64,000 nt of DNA from Gordonia alkanivorans NBRC 16433 (GTDB taxonomy: Bacteria; Actinomycetota; Actinomycetes; Mycobacteriales; Mycobacteriaceae), in NCBI RefSeq assembly GCF_000225505.1, contig NZ_BACI01000120.1:124001-188000 (forward strand), written 5' to 3'. The position numbers were made by a program, and so were the translations under genes. Positions within the stretch are counted from its first letter, which is position 1, and each line of letters starts with the position of its first letter. Positions 44,938 to 53,476 of this stretch are shown in pieces. A model generated the notes under the pieces. That model was not told the DNA's origin. It saw only the letters and a list, made by a program, of their open reading frames with translations, and did not search any database.

Positions 44938-45780
44938 GTGAGCACTGCCAAGGAACGTGCGGAACAACTGCATCTTGTTGCGCGACTTCACTCTTCGTAT
45001 CCAGAGTTGATTGATGCCCCGTACCCGGACATGCTCGACCACGCCCGGATCGCCGCATATTGGAAACCCGTTCACGACGTCGGTGGCGAGCCAGACGCAC
45101 CGATGTTCCTCGAGGGCAAAGAGTACGAGACATGGGAGCACATGACCTACGTCATGTGTGAGGTCCTCGCCTGGCGAGGAATCTGGTTGTCGGAGGAACG
45201 GCGACGTATCGGCAATGTCGATGTCGGGCGAGCCCAGTACCTCGGACTGCCGTACTACGGTCGGTGGATAATCGCCGTTGCGCGGGTCCTCATCGAGAAG
45301 CACCACATCAAGCTGGGCGAGCTCACCGAGCGCATGGTCGAGATCCAGGAGCGCTACGCGAACGGAACAGGTGGCAAGGCCCCCGAGGCCAAACCACGCG
45401 GTGAAGGCGACGGTTCCGGGGTCGCCCGCAACGAACATCACAAGCGGGCCGTCGGCAAAGGTGACCCCCAGGTATATGCCGGTCAGGCGGGCGAGCCGCG
45501 ATTCGCGTTGGGTGACGAGGTCCTCGTCCGGGAGATGCCGGTCATCTTCTACACGCGCACACCCGCATACTGCCGTGGCGCCACCGGAAAGATCGTCGAG
45601 ATCGCCTATGAGAGCCCGGCGGCAGAAGACGAGACCTTCGCGATGGACGACGCGAAGACCGAATGGTTCTACGTCGTGCAGTTCCCGATGGCCGACCTGT
45701 GGCACGGCTACGGCGGGCCGACAGGCGACACCTTGCAGACCGAGATCCCCGAACGTTGGCTGGCACCAGCCGGCGGCTAG
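44938..45780 (+). CDS. Thiocyanate hydrolase, natural fusion of beta and alpha subunits
   Basis: A 280-residue protein of the nitrile hydratase beta superfamily. Residues 1-142 match the Thiobacillus thioparus ScnB subunit as I remember it (PVHDVGGE at 45-52, AWRGIWLSEERRR, DVGRAQYLGLPYYGRW to 110). Residues about 165-280 match its separate ScnA subunit (GDPQVYAGQAG, FYTRTPAYCRGATGKIV, YESPAAEDE, TLQTEIPERWL). A flexible linker of about 22 residues joins them. With the gamma subunit it should convert thiocyanate and water to carbonyl sulfide and ammonia in the cytosol. A nitrile hydratase beta subunit is the main alternative, but the ScnB/ScnA blocks fit better. It is the first gene of a three-gene operon. 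Confidence 0.8.
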   Translation: MSTAKERAEQLHLVARLHSSYPELIDAPYPDMLDHARIAAYWKPVHDVGGEPDAPMFLEGKEYETWEHMTYVMCEVLAWRGIWLSEERRRIGNVDVGRAQYLGLPYYGRWIIAVARVLIEKHHIKLGELTERMVEIQERYANGTGGKAPEAKPRGEGDGSGVARNEHHKRAVGKGDPQVYAGQAGEPRFALGDEVLVREMPVIFYTRTPAYCRGATGKIVEIAYESPAAEDETFAMDDAKTEWFYVVQFPMADLWHGYGGPTGDTLQTEIPERWLAPAGG

Positions 45781-45791
45781 GACACGCAATC

Positions 45792-46514
45792 ATGAGCAAC
45801 GACGCACACGACCACGACCACGACCACGACCACGAGCGGACCGTCGCGCCGATGGTCGACGAGATCACCGACTTCGAGGTCCTCGAGATCGCCCTGCGCG
45901 AACTGTGCATCGAGAAGGGGATCTTCACCGCGGACGAACATCGACGATTCACCGAGTTCGCCGAACAGATCGGCCCCACACCCGCGGCGACGCTCGTCGC
46001 ACGGGCCTGGCTCGAACCGGACTTCAAAGAGCTCGCGATGAAGGAGCCGATGACCGCGAGCAAGGAGGTCGGGGTGGACTGGCTGGAACCCACGGGTTTC
46101 GGAACACCCAGTGACTTCACGGCGTTCGAAATTCTGGCGGACACCCCCGACGTGCACAACGTGATCGTGTGCGCGCTGTGTTCGTGTTACCCGCGTCCGA
46201 TCCTGGGCAATTCACCCGAGTGGTACCGGACGCCGAACTACCGCCGTCGGATGGTCCGCTGGCCGCGCCAGGTCCTCGCCGAGTTCGGCCTCGAACTGCC
46301 CGAGGGCGTCAGCATCAACGTGCAGGACTCCAACCAGAAGCACCGCTTCATGGTGATGCCGCAGCGTCCGGCCGGGACCGAGGACTGGAACCACGACCAG
46401 CTCGCCGAGATCATCACCCGCGACTGTGTCATCGGGGTCGCCCTGCCCAAACCCGGGGTCACAACCAACCGTGTCACGTCGATCCGTCCCGCAATCCACC
46501 CGATGGAGGGCTGA
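45792..46514 (+). CDS. scnC: Thiocyanate hydrolase gamma subunit (cobalt site)
   Basis: A 240-residue protein of the nitrile hydratase alpha superfamily. The N-terminus is a run of alternating His-Asp (residues 6-15), typical of ScnC and possibly used in cobalt handling. The metal-claw motif is VCALCSC with Cys127, Cys130, Ser131 and Cys132. In known cobalt enzymes the second position is usually threonine, so alanine is unusual. The following YPRPILG and SPEWYRTPNYRRRMVRWPRQVLAEFG blocks match SCNase gamma rather than nitrile hydratase (which has PWPVLG). The ATG lies 11 bases after the upstream stop. Confidence 0.85.
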   Translation: MSNDAHDHDHDHDHERTVAPMVDEITDFEVLEIALRELCIEKGIFTADEHRRFTEFAEQIGPTPAATLVARAWLEPDFKELAMKEPMTASKEVGVDWLEPTGFGTPSDFTAFEILADTPDVHNVIVCALCSCYPRPILGNSPEWYRTPNYRRRMVRWPRQVLAEFGLELPEGVSINVQDSNQKHRFMVMPQRPAGTEDWNHDQLAEIITRDCVIGVALPKPGVTTNRVTSIRPAIHPMEG

Positions 46515-46518
46515 CACG

Positions 46519-46875
46519 ATGTCGACTCCGCACCGTCTCCGCGTCTATCCGCCTCTCGTCGACATCGTCGGACGCGGCCAGGTATGGCCCCGGATGGCGT
46601 CGAAATACGGTGTGGAGAACGCGATTCCGCCGTGGAAGTCCAGCCTGGACGGGATCTGTGACGCACTCGATCAGGCCTCCGGCACCACCTGTGCCCCTGG
46701 CCCGGTCGAACGACGCGACGAAGAGGACCGGCTGGCGGCGACCACCTATGCCGACCTTCCCTATCCGGAGAATCAGCTCGTCGCCCTCGCCCACACACTG
46801 CTCGACCGCGGGGTGATCGACGAACGCGAACTCGCCGCACGGATGGCCGCGGTCCGGTCGCGGCTGGAGGCCTGA
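46519..46875 (+). CDS. Probable thiocyanate hydrolase/nitrile hydratase activator (P15K-like)
   Basis: A 118-residue protein beginning four bases after the gamma-subunit stop. Its C-terminal half (ADLPYPENQLVALAHTLLDRGVIDERELAARM) resembles the helical N-terminal region of nitrile hydratase beta subunits, while the metal claw is absent. Small beta-like proteins of this kind, such as P15K of Thiobacillus and the cobalt nitrile hydratase activators, insert cobalt into the alpha/gamma subunit. Position and size support the same role. A third structural subunit is the alternative. Confidence 0.6.
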   Translation: MSTPHRLRVYPPLVDIVGRGQVWPRMASKYGVENAIPPWKSSLDGICDALDQASGTTCAPGPVERRDEEDRLAATTYADLPYPENQLVALAHTLLDRGVIDERELAARMAAVRSRLEA

Positions 46876-46971
46876 GGGCGCGGGCACCGCAGCTGTCCAC
46901 AGTCGACGCAACCCTGTAGACAACCGCCTCATCGCAGCGTCGTGAGTTGACTTCTCCATTACTCTCAGCGC

Positions 46972-47547
46972 ATGGCCGGGGGGAACGACGCAGTTGACCT
47001 GCGCACCGATGAGCAGTTGCTGGGCGCTCACGTCGCCGGCGACCCGGGCGCATTCTCCGTCCTCGTCAACCGTCACCTCGACTACCTGTGGTCGGTCGCC
47101 ATCCGGACCAGCCAGAGCCCCGAGGATGCTGCCGACGGGTTGCAGGACGCACTGCTGGCCGCGCATCGAACCGCGGCGGATTTCCGCTCCGACGCGAGGG
47201 TCACCAGCTGGCTGCACCGGATCGTCGTCAACGCGTGCCTGGACCGGATTCGCCGCAACAACGCCCGCAAGACCGTCCCCCTGCCCGAATGGGACGTGAT
47301 GTCGATTGCGGACACGACCGACGACATCTCCGCGGTGGACCTGTCGGTGTCGATCGGTCGGGCGCTGCACACGCTGCCCGAAGGGCAACGACAGGCCATC
47401 GTCGCAGTCGACCTAGAGGGCTATTCGGTCGCCGAAGCGGCGTCATTGCTCGGCGTCGCCGAGGGGACGATCAAGAGCCGATGCGCACGGGGGCGCCTCA
47501 AACTCGCTCAGGTCCTCGGCCATCTCCGGACTGCCGATGATTCGTAA
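46972..47547 (+). CDS. sigM: ECF RNA polymerase sigma factor SigM
   Basis: A 191-residue group IV sigma factor. Region 2 (about 15-85) has AAHRTAADFRSDARVTSWLHRIVVNACLDRIRRN, and region 4 (about 130-185) has LPEGQRQAIVAVDLEGYSVAEAASLLGVAEGTIKSRCARGR. It is followed by its membrane anti-sigma gene and then trxB-trxA, the order of Rv3911-Rv3914 in M. tuberculosis. There SigM controls late-stationary-phase secreted proteins. No clear SigM-type promoter is visible directly before this gene. Confidence 0.92.
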   Translation: MAGGNDAVDLRTDEQLLGAHVAGDPGAFSVLVNRHLDYLWSVAIRTSQSPEDAADGLQDALLAAHRTAADFRSDARVTSWLHRIVVNACLDRIRRNNARKTVPLPEWDVMSIADTTDDISAVDLSVSIGRALHTLPEGQRQAIVAVDLEGYSVAEAASLLGVAEGTIKSRCARGRLKLAQVLGHLRTADDS

Positions 47548-47589
47548 GCCACTGCCTGCCAATGGTTTTCCATCGGATTCGGTCGGGGC

Positions 47590-47616
47590 GGAACCGGAAC
47601 CGCGCGTCGTGCGTCC
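47590..47616 (+). promoter_or_regulatory. Possible SigM-type promoter before the anti-sigma gene
   Basis: GGAAC (47590-47594) and CGTCC (47612-47616) are 17 bases apart, close to the mycobacterial SigM consensus GGAAC-N16-18-CGTCR. The last base deviates. It lies 88 bases before the anti-sigma start, inside the sigM-rsmA gap. Confidence 0.4.
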
Positions 47617-47703
47617 AAGTATTCGACGACCAATGGACAACGACCAGCGAGATGCAACCACCGACACACCGACGCCCGACCTTCGGAATGGAAGACTGAC
47701 ACC

Positions 47704-48501
47704 ATGACCCCGCGGGGACCTGACGACACCGAGTCCGGCGATCTGCCCGAGCCGCCGTATTCGGCGGAGACGCTGGCCGATCTCCACGCCGGAGTGCTGT
47801 CCGAACGCGCTGCCGCCCACGTCCGCGCACGGATCGCCGATGACGCTGCCGCGCAGGAGATCCTGGCAGCCCTGGTCCGGACGACGAGTCAGCTCCGCAC
47901 GTCGGCCCCCGCCCCGCATGCGGTTCCGGATCATGTCCGCGCCGACGTCCAGGCCACACTGGCCGCTCTCGCCGGATCGTCCGCGATCGGTGGTGCGGCA
48001 ACTCCCGGTCCTGTGCGGCCCGGTCCCGGCCAGGACGCCCCGGTGGATCTCGCCGCACGGCGCGAACGATCCCGCCGGTGGAAGATCCTCCCGGTGGTGC
48101 TGGCCGCGGCGGCAGCGATCGTGGTGGTCGCTCTCGGCTCGATCGGCGTGCAGCGCCTGATGTCCTCGTCGTCCGACGACACCCCGTCGCCGATGCAGGC
48201 TCAACCCGGATCGACCCAGACCCTGGACCCGTCGGGTTCCGCGTCGGCCATCGCAGTCCTCGGCCGTACCGACGGTGCGCCGTTCGGGTCGGTCGCCGCG
48301 CTCCGGCGCTGTACCGCGGCTCATCTCGTCCCCGCGACGGTCGTCATCGTGGGCTCCGGGCGGATCATCTTCCACGGCGACCCCGCTGCCGCCATCCTGC
48401 TGTCGACGGGGATCGCCGGCCGGTTCGACGCCCTGATCGTCGGTCTCGAGTGCGACACCGACAATCCCGCGCTCCTGGCCAGGGGGACCATCGGCGCCTG
48501 A
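47704..48501 (+). CDS. rsmA: Anti-sigma-M factor
   Basis: A 265-residue protein. The cytosolic N-terminus has an anti-sigma helix bundle (SAETLADLHAGVLSERAAAHVRARIADD). It lacks the HxxxCxxC zinc motif of ZAS proteins. One membrane helix is at about residues 127-148, followed by an extracytoplasmic domain with two cysteines (about residues 202 and 254) that could pair. Position after sigM matches Rv3912 (RsmA). It is expected to hold SigM at the membrane until released. Confidence 0.82.
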   Translation: MTPRGPDDTESGDLPEPPYSAETLADLHAGVLSERAAAHVRARIADDAAAQEILAALVRTTSQLRTSAPAPHAVPDHVRADVQATLAALAGSSAIGGAATPGPVRPGPGQDAPVDLAARRERSRRWKILPVVLAAAAAIVVVALGSIGVQRLMSSSSDDTPSPMQAQPGSTQTLDPSGSASAIAVLGRTDGAPFGSVAALRRCTAAHLVPATVVIVGSGRIIFHGDPAAAILLSTGIAGRFDALIVGLECDTDNPALLARGTIGA

Positions 48502-48555
48502 TCCCCTCTACAGAGCCGAGACCTGCGTCACCACGCCGGACGCATGGACTTGACC

Positions 48556-48582
48556 GGGAACATCTGCGCTTACCCTTGTGTT
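48556..48582 (+). promoter_or_regulatory. SigH/SigR-type promoter of trxB-trxA
   Basis: GGGAAC (48556-48561) is followed by 18 bases and GTT (48580-48582). This fits the oxidative-stress sigma factor consensus GGGAAY-N16-18-GTT known for mycobacterial thioredoxin genes. It lies 63 bases before the trxB start. Confidence 0.6.
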
Positions 48583-48644
48583 GAAGCAGCCGTGATCCCG
48601 ACGAGAACTCCGGGATCTCGCATACCCCACAGCACGGAGGACGG

Positions 48645-49652
48645 ATGAGCCAGCCAGAGACCCAGCAGATCCACGACGTGATCATCATCGGATCTGGTCC
48701 TGCCGGGTACACCGCGGCGATCTACGCCGCGCGCGCCGAGCTAGCGCCGATCGTCTTCGAGGGCACCCAGTTCGGTGGCGCGCTGATGACGACCACCGAG
48801 GTCGAGAACTTCCCCGGCTTCCAGACCGGCATCCAGGGCCCTGCCCTGATGGACGAGATGCGCGAGCAGGCGATCCGATTCGGCGCCGACCTGCGCATGG
48901 AGGACGTCGACACGGTTCGCCTCGCGGGCGACATCAAGGAGGTCGAGGTCGGCGGTGAGGTGTTCCGCGCACGCGCGGTCATCCTCGCGATGGGCGCAGC
49001 AGCTCGGTACCTCGGCGTCGAGGGAGAGCAGGAGCTCCTCGGTCGCGGTGTCTCCGCATGCGCGACCTGCGACGGCTTCTTCTTCAAGGACCAGGACATC
49101 GCCGTCATCGGCGGCGGCGACTCCGCGATGGAGGAAGCGACCTTCCTCACGAAGTTCGCCCGCACCGTCACGCTGGTCCATCGCCGCGACGAGTTCCGCG
49201 CCTCGAAGATCATGCTCGAGCGCGCCCGCGACAACGACAAGATCCGGTTCGTCACCAACGCCGCCGTTCGGTCGGTCATCGGCGACGGCTCGGTGAGTGG
49301 CCTCGAGATCGAGGACATCCGCAACGGAGAGGTGAGCAACCTCGACGTCACCGGCATGTTCGTCGCGATCGGCCACGACCCGCGCAGCGAACTGGTCCGC
49401 GGACAGGTCGACCTCGACGACGAGGGCTACGTCCTCGTTCAGGGTCGCACCACCTACACCTCGTTGCCCGGTGTCTTCGCCTGTGGCGACCTGGTCGACC
49501 ACACCTACCGTCAGGCCATCACGGCAGCCGGTAGTGGCTGTTCGGCTGCCATCGACGCAGAGCGCTGGCTCGCCGAACAGGGTGAAGCGCCCGCGCACAC
49601 CGTCGACGCCGAGTCCGTTGCCGACGTCGAAGCTGTTCAGGCACCCGCCTGA
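48645..49652 (+). CDS. trxB: Thioredoxin reductase
   Basis: A 335-residue low-molecular-weight flavoenzyme that reduces thioredoxin with NADPH. The FAD motif [14 protein letters not shown] is near residues 16-29, the redox pair CATC is Cys139/Cys142, and the NADPH motif [10 protein letters not shown] follows. The late block [23 protein letters not shown] is standard. The C-terminus extends about 20 residues beyond the core fold and is alanine/valine rich. A GGAGG ribosome-binding site precedes the ATG. trxA follows 56 bases downstream. Confidence 0.96.
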   Translation: MSQPETQQIHDVIIIGSGPAGYTAAIYAARAELAPIVFEGTQFGGALMTTTEVENFPGFQTGIQGPALMDEMREQAIRFGADLRMEDVDTVRLAGDIKEVEVGGEVFRARAVILAMGAAARYLGVEGEQELLGRGVSACATCDGFFFKDQDIAVIGGGDSAMEEATFLTKFARTVTLVHRRDEFRASKIMLERARDNDKIRFVTNAAVRSVIGDGSVSGLEIEDIRNGEVSNLDVTGMFVAIGHDPRSELVRGQVDLDDEGYVLVQGRTTYTSLPGVFACGDLVDHTYRQAITAAGSGCSAAIDAERWLAEQGEAPAHTVDAESVADVEAVQAPA

Positions 49653-49708
49653 CCTGAACTTTTCCTTTCCAACTTCATTCTCTGAGTCCATCTGAGGAGG
49701 ACATCACC

Positions 49709-50047
49709 ATGGGTGCAAACACGGTCGTCGTCAACGACACCACTTTCAAGGACACCGTCCTCGGTGCCGACAAGCCGGTTCTGGTCGACTTCTGGGCGAC
49801 CTGGTGCGGCCCGTGCCGCATGGTCGCCCCGGTTCTCGAGGAGATCGCGCGCGACCACGGCGACAAGCTCACCATCGCCAAGCTGGACGTCGATGAGAGC
49901 CCGGCCACCGCGCGCGACTTCCAGATCATGTCGATCCCGACCATGATCCTGTTCGACAAGGGTCAGCCGGTGAAGACAATCGTGGGGGCCAAGGGCAAGG
50001 CGGCACTGCTCCGCGAGCTCGATTCGGTGGTCGGCCAGTCGGCCTGA
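49709..50047 (+). CDS. trxA: Thioredoxin
   Basis: A 112-residue thioredoxin with the active site WCGPC (Cys33/Cys36). The cis-proline block is SIPTMILF, and the GAKGKAALLRELDSV tail is typical. It is the electron carrier reduced by the reductase encoded upstream and probably shares its oxidative-stress promoter. An AGGAGG ribosome-binding site precedes the ATG. It matches Rv3914 of M. tuberculosis in position. Confidence 0.96.
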   Translation: MGANTVVVNDTTFKDTVLGADKPVLVDFWATWCGPCRMVAPVLEEIARDHGDKLTIAKLDVDESPATARDFQIMSIPTMILFDKGQPVKTIVGAKGKAALLRELDSVVGQSA

Positions 50048-50318
50048 CCTGCATTTTCTTCTGATCCGCGGCGAGAGTCCGACGGGTGAACGACGTTGTC
50101 GTGGGCCCGCGGGCTCTCGTCGTTGGTAGTCTCGGCCCGGGTCCCCGACCATGAGGGACACGAGCCGACAACGACGCCGCTGGACCTGTTCCAGTTTGGT
50201 GTAGTGAACTTCAGCTGAGAGAATGCAGGCTGATGCTGACCGGTGCCGCAGTGATGTGGTCCGCCAGATCTCGCCGGCAGGGCGTCACCCTGCCGCGATT
50301 CGTACGAGGGGTGACGAC

Positions 50319-51452
50319 ATGCCATTGTTCCGACTTGGGGATCACGGCTCGGCGGTGGCCGAGATCCGCGCCATCCTGGTCGGGCTCGGTCTGTTGCCCG
50401 AGGGTGGGGAACCTGTTTTCGACGAAGCCTGTGACCGGGCACTTCGGGCGTTCCAGCAGCAGCGCGGTCTGATCGTCGACGGAATCGTCGGACCCGCGAC
50501 CTACCGGGTTCTTCGCGAGGCCTCGTATCGTCTCGGTGCCCGTGTGCTCTCGTACCAGCTGTCGGCACCCATGGTCGGCGACGACGTCGCGACCCTGCAG
50601 CATCGACTCCAGAACCTCGGCTACTACACCTCGCTCGTCGACGGAATCTTCGGGCTCAACACCCACAACGCAGTCTGTCTGTACCAGAGTGAATACGGTC
50701 TGGCGTCTGACGGGATCTGTGGTCCGGCGACTCTGCGGTCTCTCGAGCGTCTCGGCACGCGTGTGACCGGTGGTTCGCCGTATGCGATCCGTCAGGAGGA
50801 GCAGGTTCGACGCTCCGGTCCGCAGCTGTCGGGCAAGCGGATCCTCATCGATCCGGGTTCCGGCGGGCTGCATCCGCTGTCGACCGGTGACCTCGCCGAA
50901 CGCGAATCCGATCTTCTCTGGGATCTGGGAGCGCGTCTCGAGGGCCGCATGGCCGCCGCCGGGATGCAGACCTTCCTGTCTCACGATGGTCGGGGCCGGC
51001 CGGGTGACAACGAACGCGCCCGAGTCGCGAACCTCATGGACGCCGACCTGATGATCTCGCTGCGTTGCGGTCATTACCGCAACGTGCAGGCCAACGGCGT
51101 CGCGTCGTTCTACTTCGGCAACAACCAGAACTCTTTCTCGACGATCGGTCGCAATCTCGCCGGGTTCATCCAGCGCGAGATCGCCGCTCGCACACCGCTT
51201 GCCGATTGTCGGACGCACGAGCGCACGTGGGATGTCCTGCGGCTCACCAGAATGCCGGTCGCCCTCATCGACGTCGGCTACATCACCAACCCGGATGATG
51301 CCGCGGTCCTTGCCGATTCGGATTGGCGCAATGTCATCGCGGATGCCATCCTGGTGGCCGTGAAGCGGTTGTACCTGCTCGATCAGGACGATCGTCCTAC
51401 GGGCACTTACACTTTCGCGGACCTTCTGGCTGCGGAGAACGCTTCGCGCTGA
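50319..51452 (+). CDS. cwlM: CwlM-type N-acetylmuramoyl-L-alanine amidase homologue
   Basis: A 377-residue protein with two peptidoglycan-binding repeats (about 3-60, FDEACDRALRAFQQQRGLIVDGIVGPATYR, and about 80-145). An amidase_3 domain follows (about 185-370, including ILIDPGSGGL). There is no signal peptide, as in mycobacterial CwlM. That protein acts in the cytosol as a phosphorylated activator of MurA rather than as a secreted hydrolase. Zinc-ligand positions cannot be judged fully by eye. The ATG at 50319 is chosen for its AGGGG ribosome-binding site. Its last 56 bases overlap the convergent gene. Confidence 0.85.
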   Translation: MPLFRLGDHGSAVAEIRAILVGLGLLPEGGEPVFDEACDRALRAFQQQRGLIVDGIVGPATYRVLREASYRLGARVLSYQLSAPMVGDDVATLQHRLQNLGYYTSLVDGIFGLNTHNAVCLYQSEYGLASDGICGPATLRSLERLGTRVTGGSPYAIRQEEQVRRSGPQLSGKRILIDPGSGGLHPLSTGDLAERESDLLWDLGARLEGRMAAAGMQTFLSHDGRGRPGDNERARVANLMDADLMISLRCGHYRNVQANGVASFYFGNNQNSFSTIGRNLAGFIQREIAARTPLADCRTHERTWDVLRLTRMPVALIDVGYITNPDDAAVLADSDWRNVIADAILVAVKRLYLLDQDDRPTGTYTFADLLAAENASR

Positions 51453-52257
51453 CGCGCCCCCGACCGGATCCCACCGGGACAGCTGTGCGCTGCCGTCCGA
51501 TGAGATCGATCTCGGCCATCACCACAAGCTTCTCCAGGGCGCTCTCCACCTCGAACTTCCAGCCGAGTCCTTGGTCGAGCTCCAGACGGAACCGCGGAAA
51601 GCGGTGATGCGATGAGACGACGTCGAATCCGGAGTTCTTGAGGAACGACGCGTCGATCATGCACGTGGTGCACAAGTCCGCCTGTGAGTCCTCGAGAATC
51701 TCCCGCGCGACTTCGATGATCTCTTCGTCCGTCCAGAAATCGAGATCGGCGAGACCTCCACCGGCGACGGCCCCACCCGTCTCCGAAGATCCGGATGGTG
51801 TGGCACCGAGCGTCGAGCCGAACTCGGCCCCGCCGGCACCGTTGCGAACCAGTCCGAAGGATTCGACCGCGCGGACACCGCGGCGAATCAGATCACCGAC
51901 GACTGCGTCGAGCAGAATCGTCGCGACTTCCTCGTGGCCCGGCTCGGTTCGGATGCTTGTGAGTAGTACGGCATCGTGACTGACCGGGGAAGTGGGGAAG
52001 TGCTGCGAGCGAGGCACCCTGTTCGGCGGTGCGTAGAACGCCGTACCGATGACGGAGTTGGTCGTTGATTCGATCGCGACCTGTCCGCACGCGCCCCACT
52101 CGAGCAGCAGCCCGGAGATCCAGGCCTCCTTGTCGAACTCGCTCTCGTAGGACTCACCGTTGGTGGTCGGTTCGACTTCCCAGAAGACACATCGCCGGGT
52201 GTGGTGGGGGAGCGACTCGAAAGATCCGAGTTCCAGCCGCACAATCGACACGCTCAT
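51397..52257 (-). CDS. GNAT-like acetyltransferase-fold protein (Rv3916c-like)
   Basis: A 286-residue protein in the position of Rv3916c between cwlM and parB. The N-terminal half has a GNAT-like pattern (SVIGTAFYAPP, then LLTSIRTEPGHEEVATILLDAVVGDLIRRGVRAVESFGLV). The C-terminal half contains CTTCMIDASFLKNSGF followed by a basic tail ending in KCKCP. Catalytic activity is not established in the family. The gene ends inside the cwlM coding region with a 56-base convergent overlap. Confidence 0.75.
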   Translation of the reverse strand: MSVSIVRLELGSFESLPHHTRRCVFWEVEPTTNGESYESEFDKEAWISGLLLEWGACGQVAIESTTNSVIGTAFYAPPNRVPRSQHFPTSPVSHDAVLLTSIRTEPGHEEVATILLDAVVGDLIRRGVRAVESFGLVRNGAGGAEFGSTLGATPSGSSETGGAVAGGGLADLDFWTDEEIIEVAREILEDSQADLCTTCMIDASFLKNSGFDVVSSHHRFPRFRLELDQGLGWKFEVESALEKLVVMAEIDLIGRQRTAVPVGSGRGRVSAKRSPQPEGPRKCKCP

Positions 52258-52404
52258 GTCACCTAGCTCCGAACCGAAGACCTGAATCTACGAAACATAT
52301 TGGGCTGCAGACCATTTCGAAATCCAGGTCGCCGCTTGATCCATCAATCGTCACTGTGACATTACTTCCGCATCCGGCTGGTACCGAGAATACCGCGGTG
52401 GAAT

Positions 52405-53442
52405 TCACTTGTTCGGATCGATGAACTGAACGATGCGTTCCAAGTCATCAACCGATCCGAACTCCACGACAATCTTCCCTTTCCGCTTCCCTAGACTGAC
52501 TGTAACCCTGGTGTCCAGGCTGTCGGACAGTCTCTCGGCGAGGTCCTGGAGTCCAGGCATCTGCATCGGCTTGCGCTTGGGTGCGGCCGGCTTCGCCTCA
52601 GGTCCGTCCCCGCGGTTGGCGAGAGTGACAGCTTCCTCGGTCGCGCGAACCGACAGGCCCTCGGCAACGATTCGCGCGGCGAGAGCCTCCTGTGCGTCGC
52701 TTCCTGTCTCGAGGGCGAGGAGGGCGCGAGCATGCCCAGCGGACAGAACGCCCGCCGCGACTCGTCGCTGGACCGGGATGGGCAGCTTCAGCAAGCGGAT
52801 CATATTGCTGATGAGCGGGCGTGAGCGGCCGAGCTTGGCTGCGAGCTGTTCGTGGGTGACACCGAACTCTTCGAGAAGCTGTTGGTAGGCGGCCGCCTCT
52901 TCCAACGGATTCAGCTGAGCGCGGTGGATGTTCTCGAGCAGTGCGTCGCGCAGCATGTCGCCATCAGCTGTCTCGCGGACGATGGCCGGGATGGCCTCGA
53001 GACCGACCTCCTGGCTCGCCCGCCACCGGCGCTCACCCATGACGATCTGGTAGGCGACACCGTCAGCCGTCGGCTCTTTCAGGCGCCGTACGACGATCGG
53101 CTGCATCAAACCGAACTCGCGGATCGAGTGGACCAGCTCGGACATCTGCTCGTCGTCGAAGACCGTCCGGGGCTGGTTCGGGTTCGGCTGAATCTGTTTG
53201 GGCGGGATCTCCCGGTAGACGGCGCCGGCCTCTTCGCGGCTCAATACGTCGACCGCTGAGGCGCCGGCAGGGGAGGAATGGCCGTCGACGGCAGGCGACG
53301 GGCCCTTCCCGATGACGACGTCGGCAGCGGCGTTGCCCAGTCTGGGAGCGCTCGACTGGTCCTCGGTGGGACCGGTCGGAATGAGTGCGGCCAGTCCACG
53401 ACCGAGTCCGCCTCGTCGCTGCGCGGTGTCCCGTTGACTCAT
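52405..53442 (-). CDS. parB: Chromosome-partitioning protein ParB
   Basis: A 345-residue ParB. The N-terminal ParA-interaction segment is [14 protein letters not shown]. The CTPase domain (about 80-175) carries [10 protein letters not shown] and the GERRWRA box, and the HTH recognises parS ([30 protein letters not shown]). A C-terminal dimerisation domain ends the protein. It spreads on DNA from parS and organises the origin region with ParA and SMC. The ATG at 53442 follows a GGAGGT ribosome-binding site. parA lies 34 bases upstream on the same strand. Confidence 0.97.
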   Translation of the reverse strand: MSQRDTAQRRGGLGRGLAALIPTGPTEDQSSAPRLGNAAADVVIGKGPSPAVDGHSSPAGASAVDVLSREEAGAVYREIPPKQIQPNPNQPRTVFDDEQMSELVHSIREFGLMQPIVVRRLKEPTADGVAYQIVMGERRWRASQEVGLEAIPAIVRETADGDMLRDALLENIHRAQLNPLEEAAAYQQLLEEFGVTHEQLAAKLGRSRPLISNMIRLLKLPIPVQRRVAAGVLSAGHARALLALETGSDAQEALAARIVAEGLSVRATEEAVTLANRGDGPEAKPAAPKRKPMQMPGLQDLAERLSDSLDTRVTVSLGKRKGKIVVEFGSVDDLERIVQFIDPNK

Positions 53443-53476
53443 GCCTCTACCTCCACTCGGAACCGGATCTGTGTCG

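Noticed and set aside
44938-46514. Annotation as ordinary nitrile hydratase beta and alpha subunits
   Set aside because: The superfamily is right, but PVHDVGGE/PYYGRW, FYTRTPAYCRGATG, the His-Asp N-terminus and YPRPILG fit thiocyanate hydrolase better. Nitrile hydratase is kept as the alternative.
46947-46965. TTGACT plus TACTCT as a promoter for sigM
   Set aside because: The two hexamers are only seven bases apart, far too close for a -35/-10 pair.
52350-52360. GTCACTGTGAC palindrome upstream of the GNAT-like gene as a CRP site
   Set aside because: The arms are only 5 bp around a single base and do not match the spacing of a CRP site (TGTGA-N6-TCACA). Too short to call.
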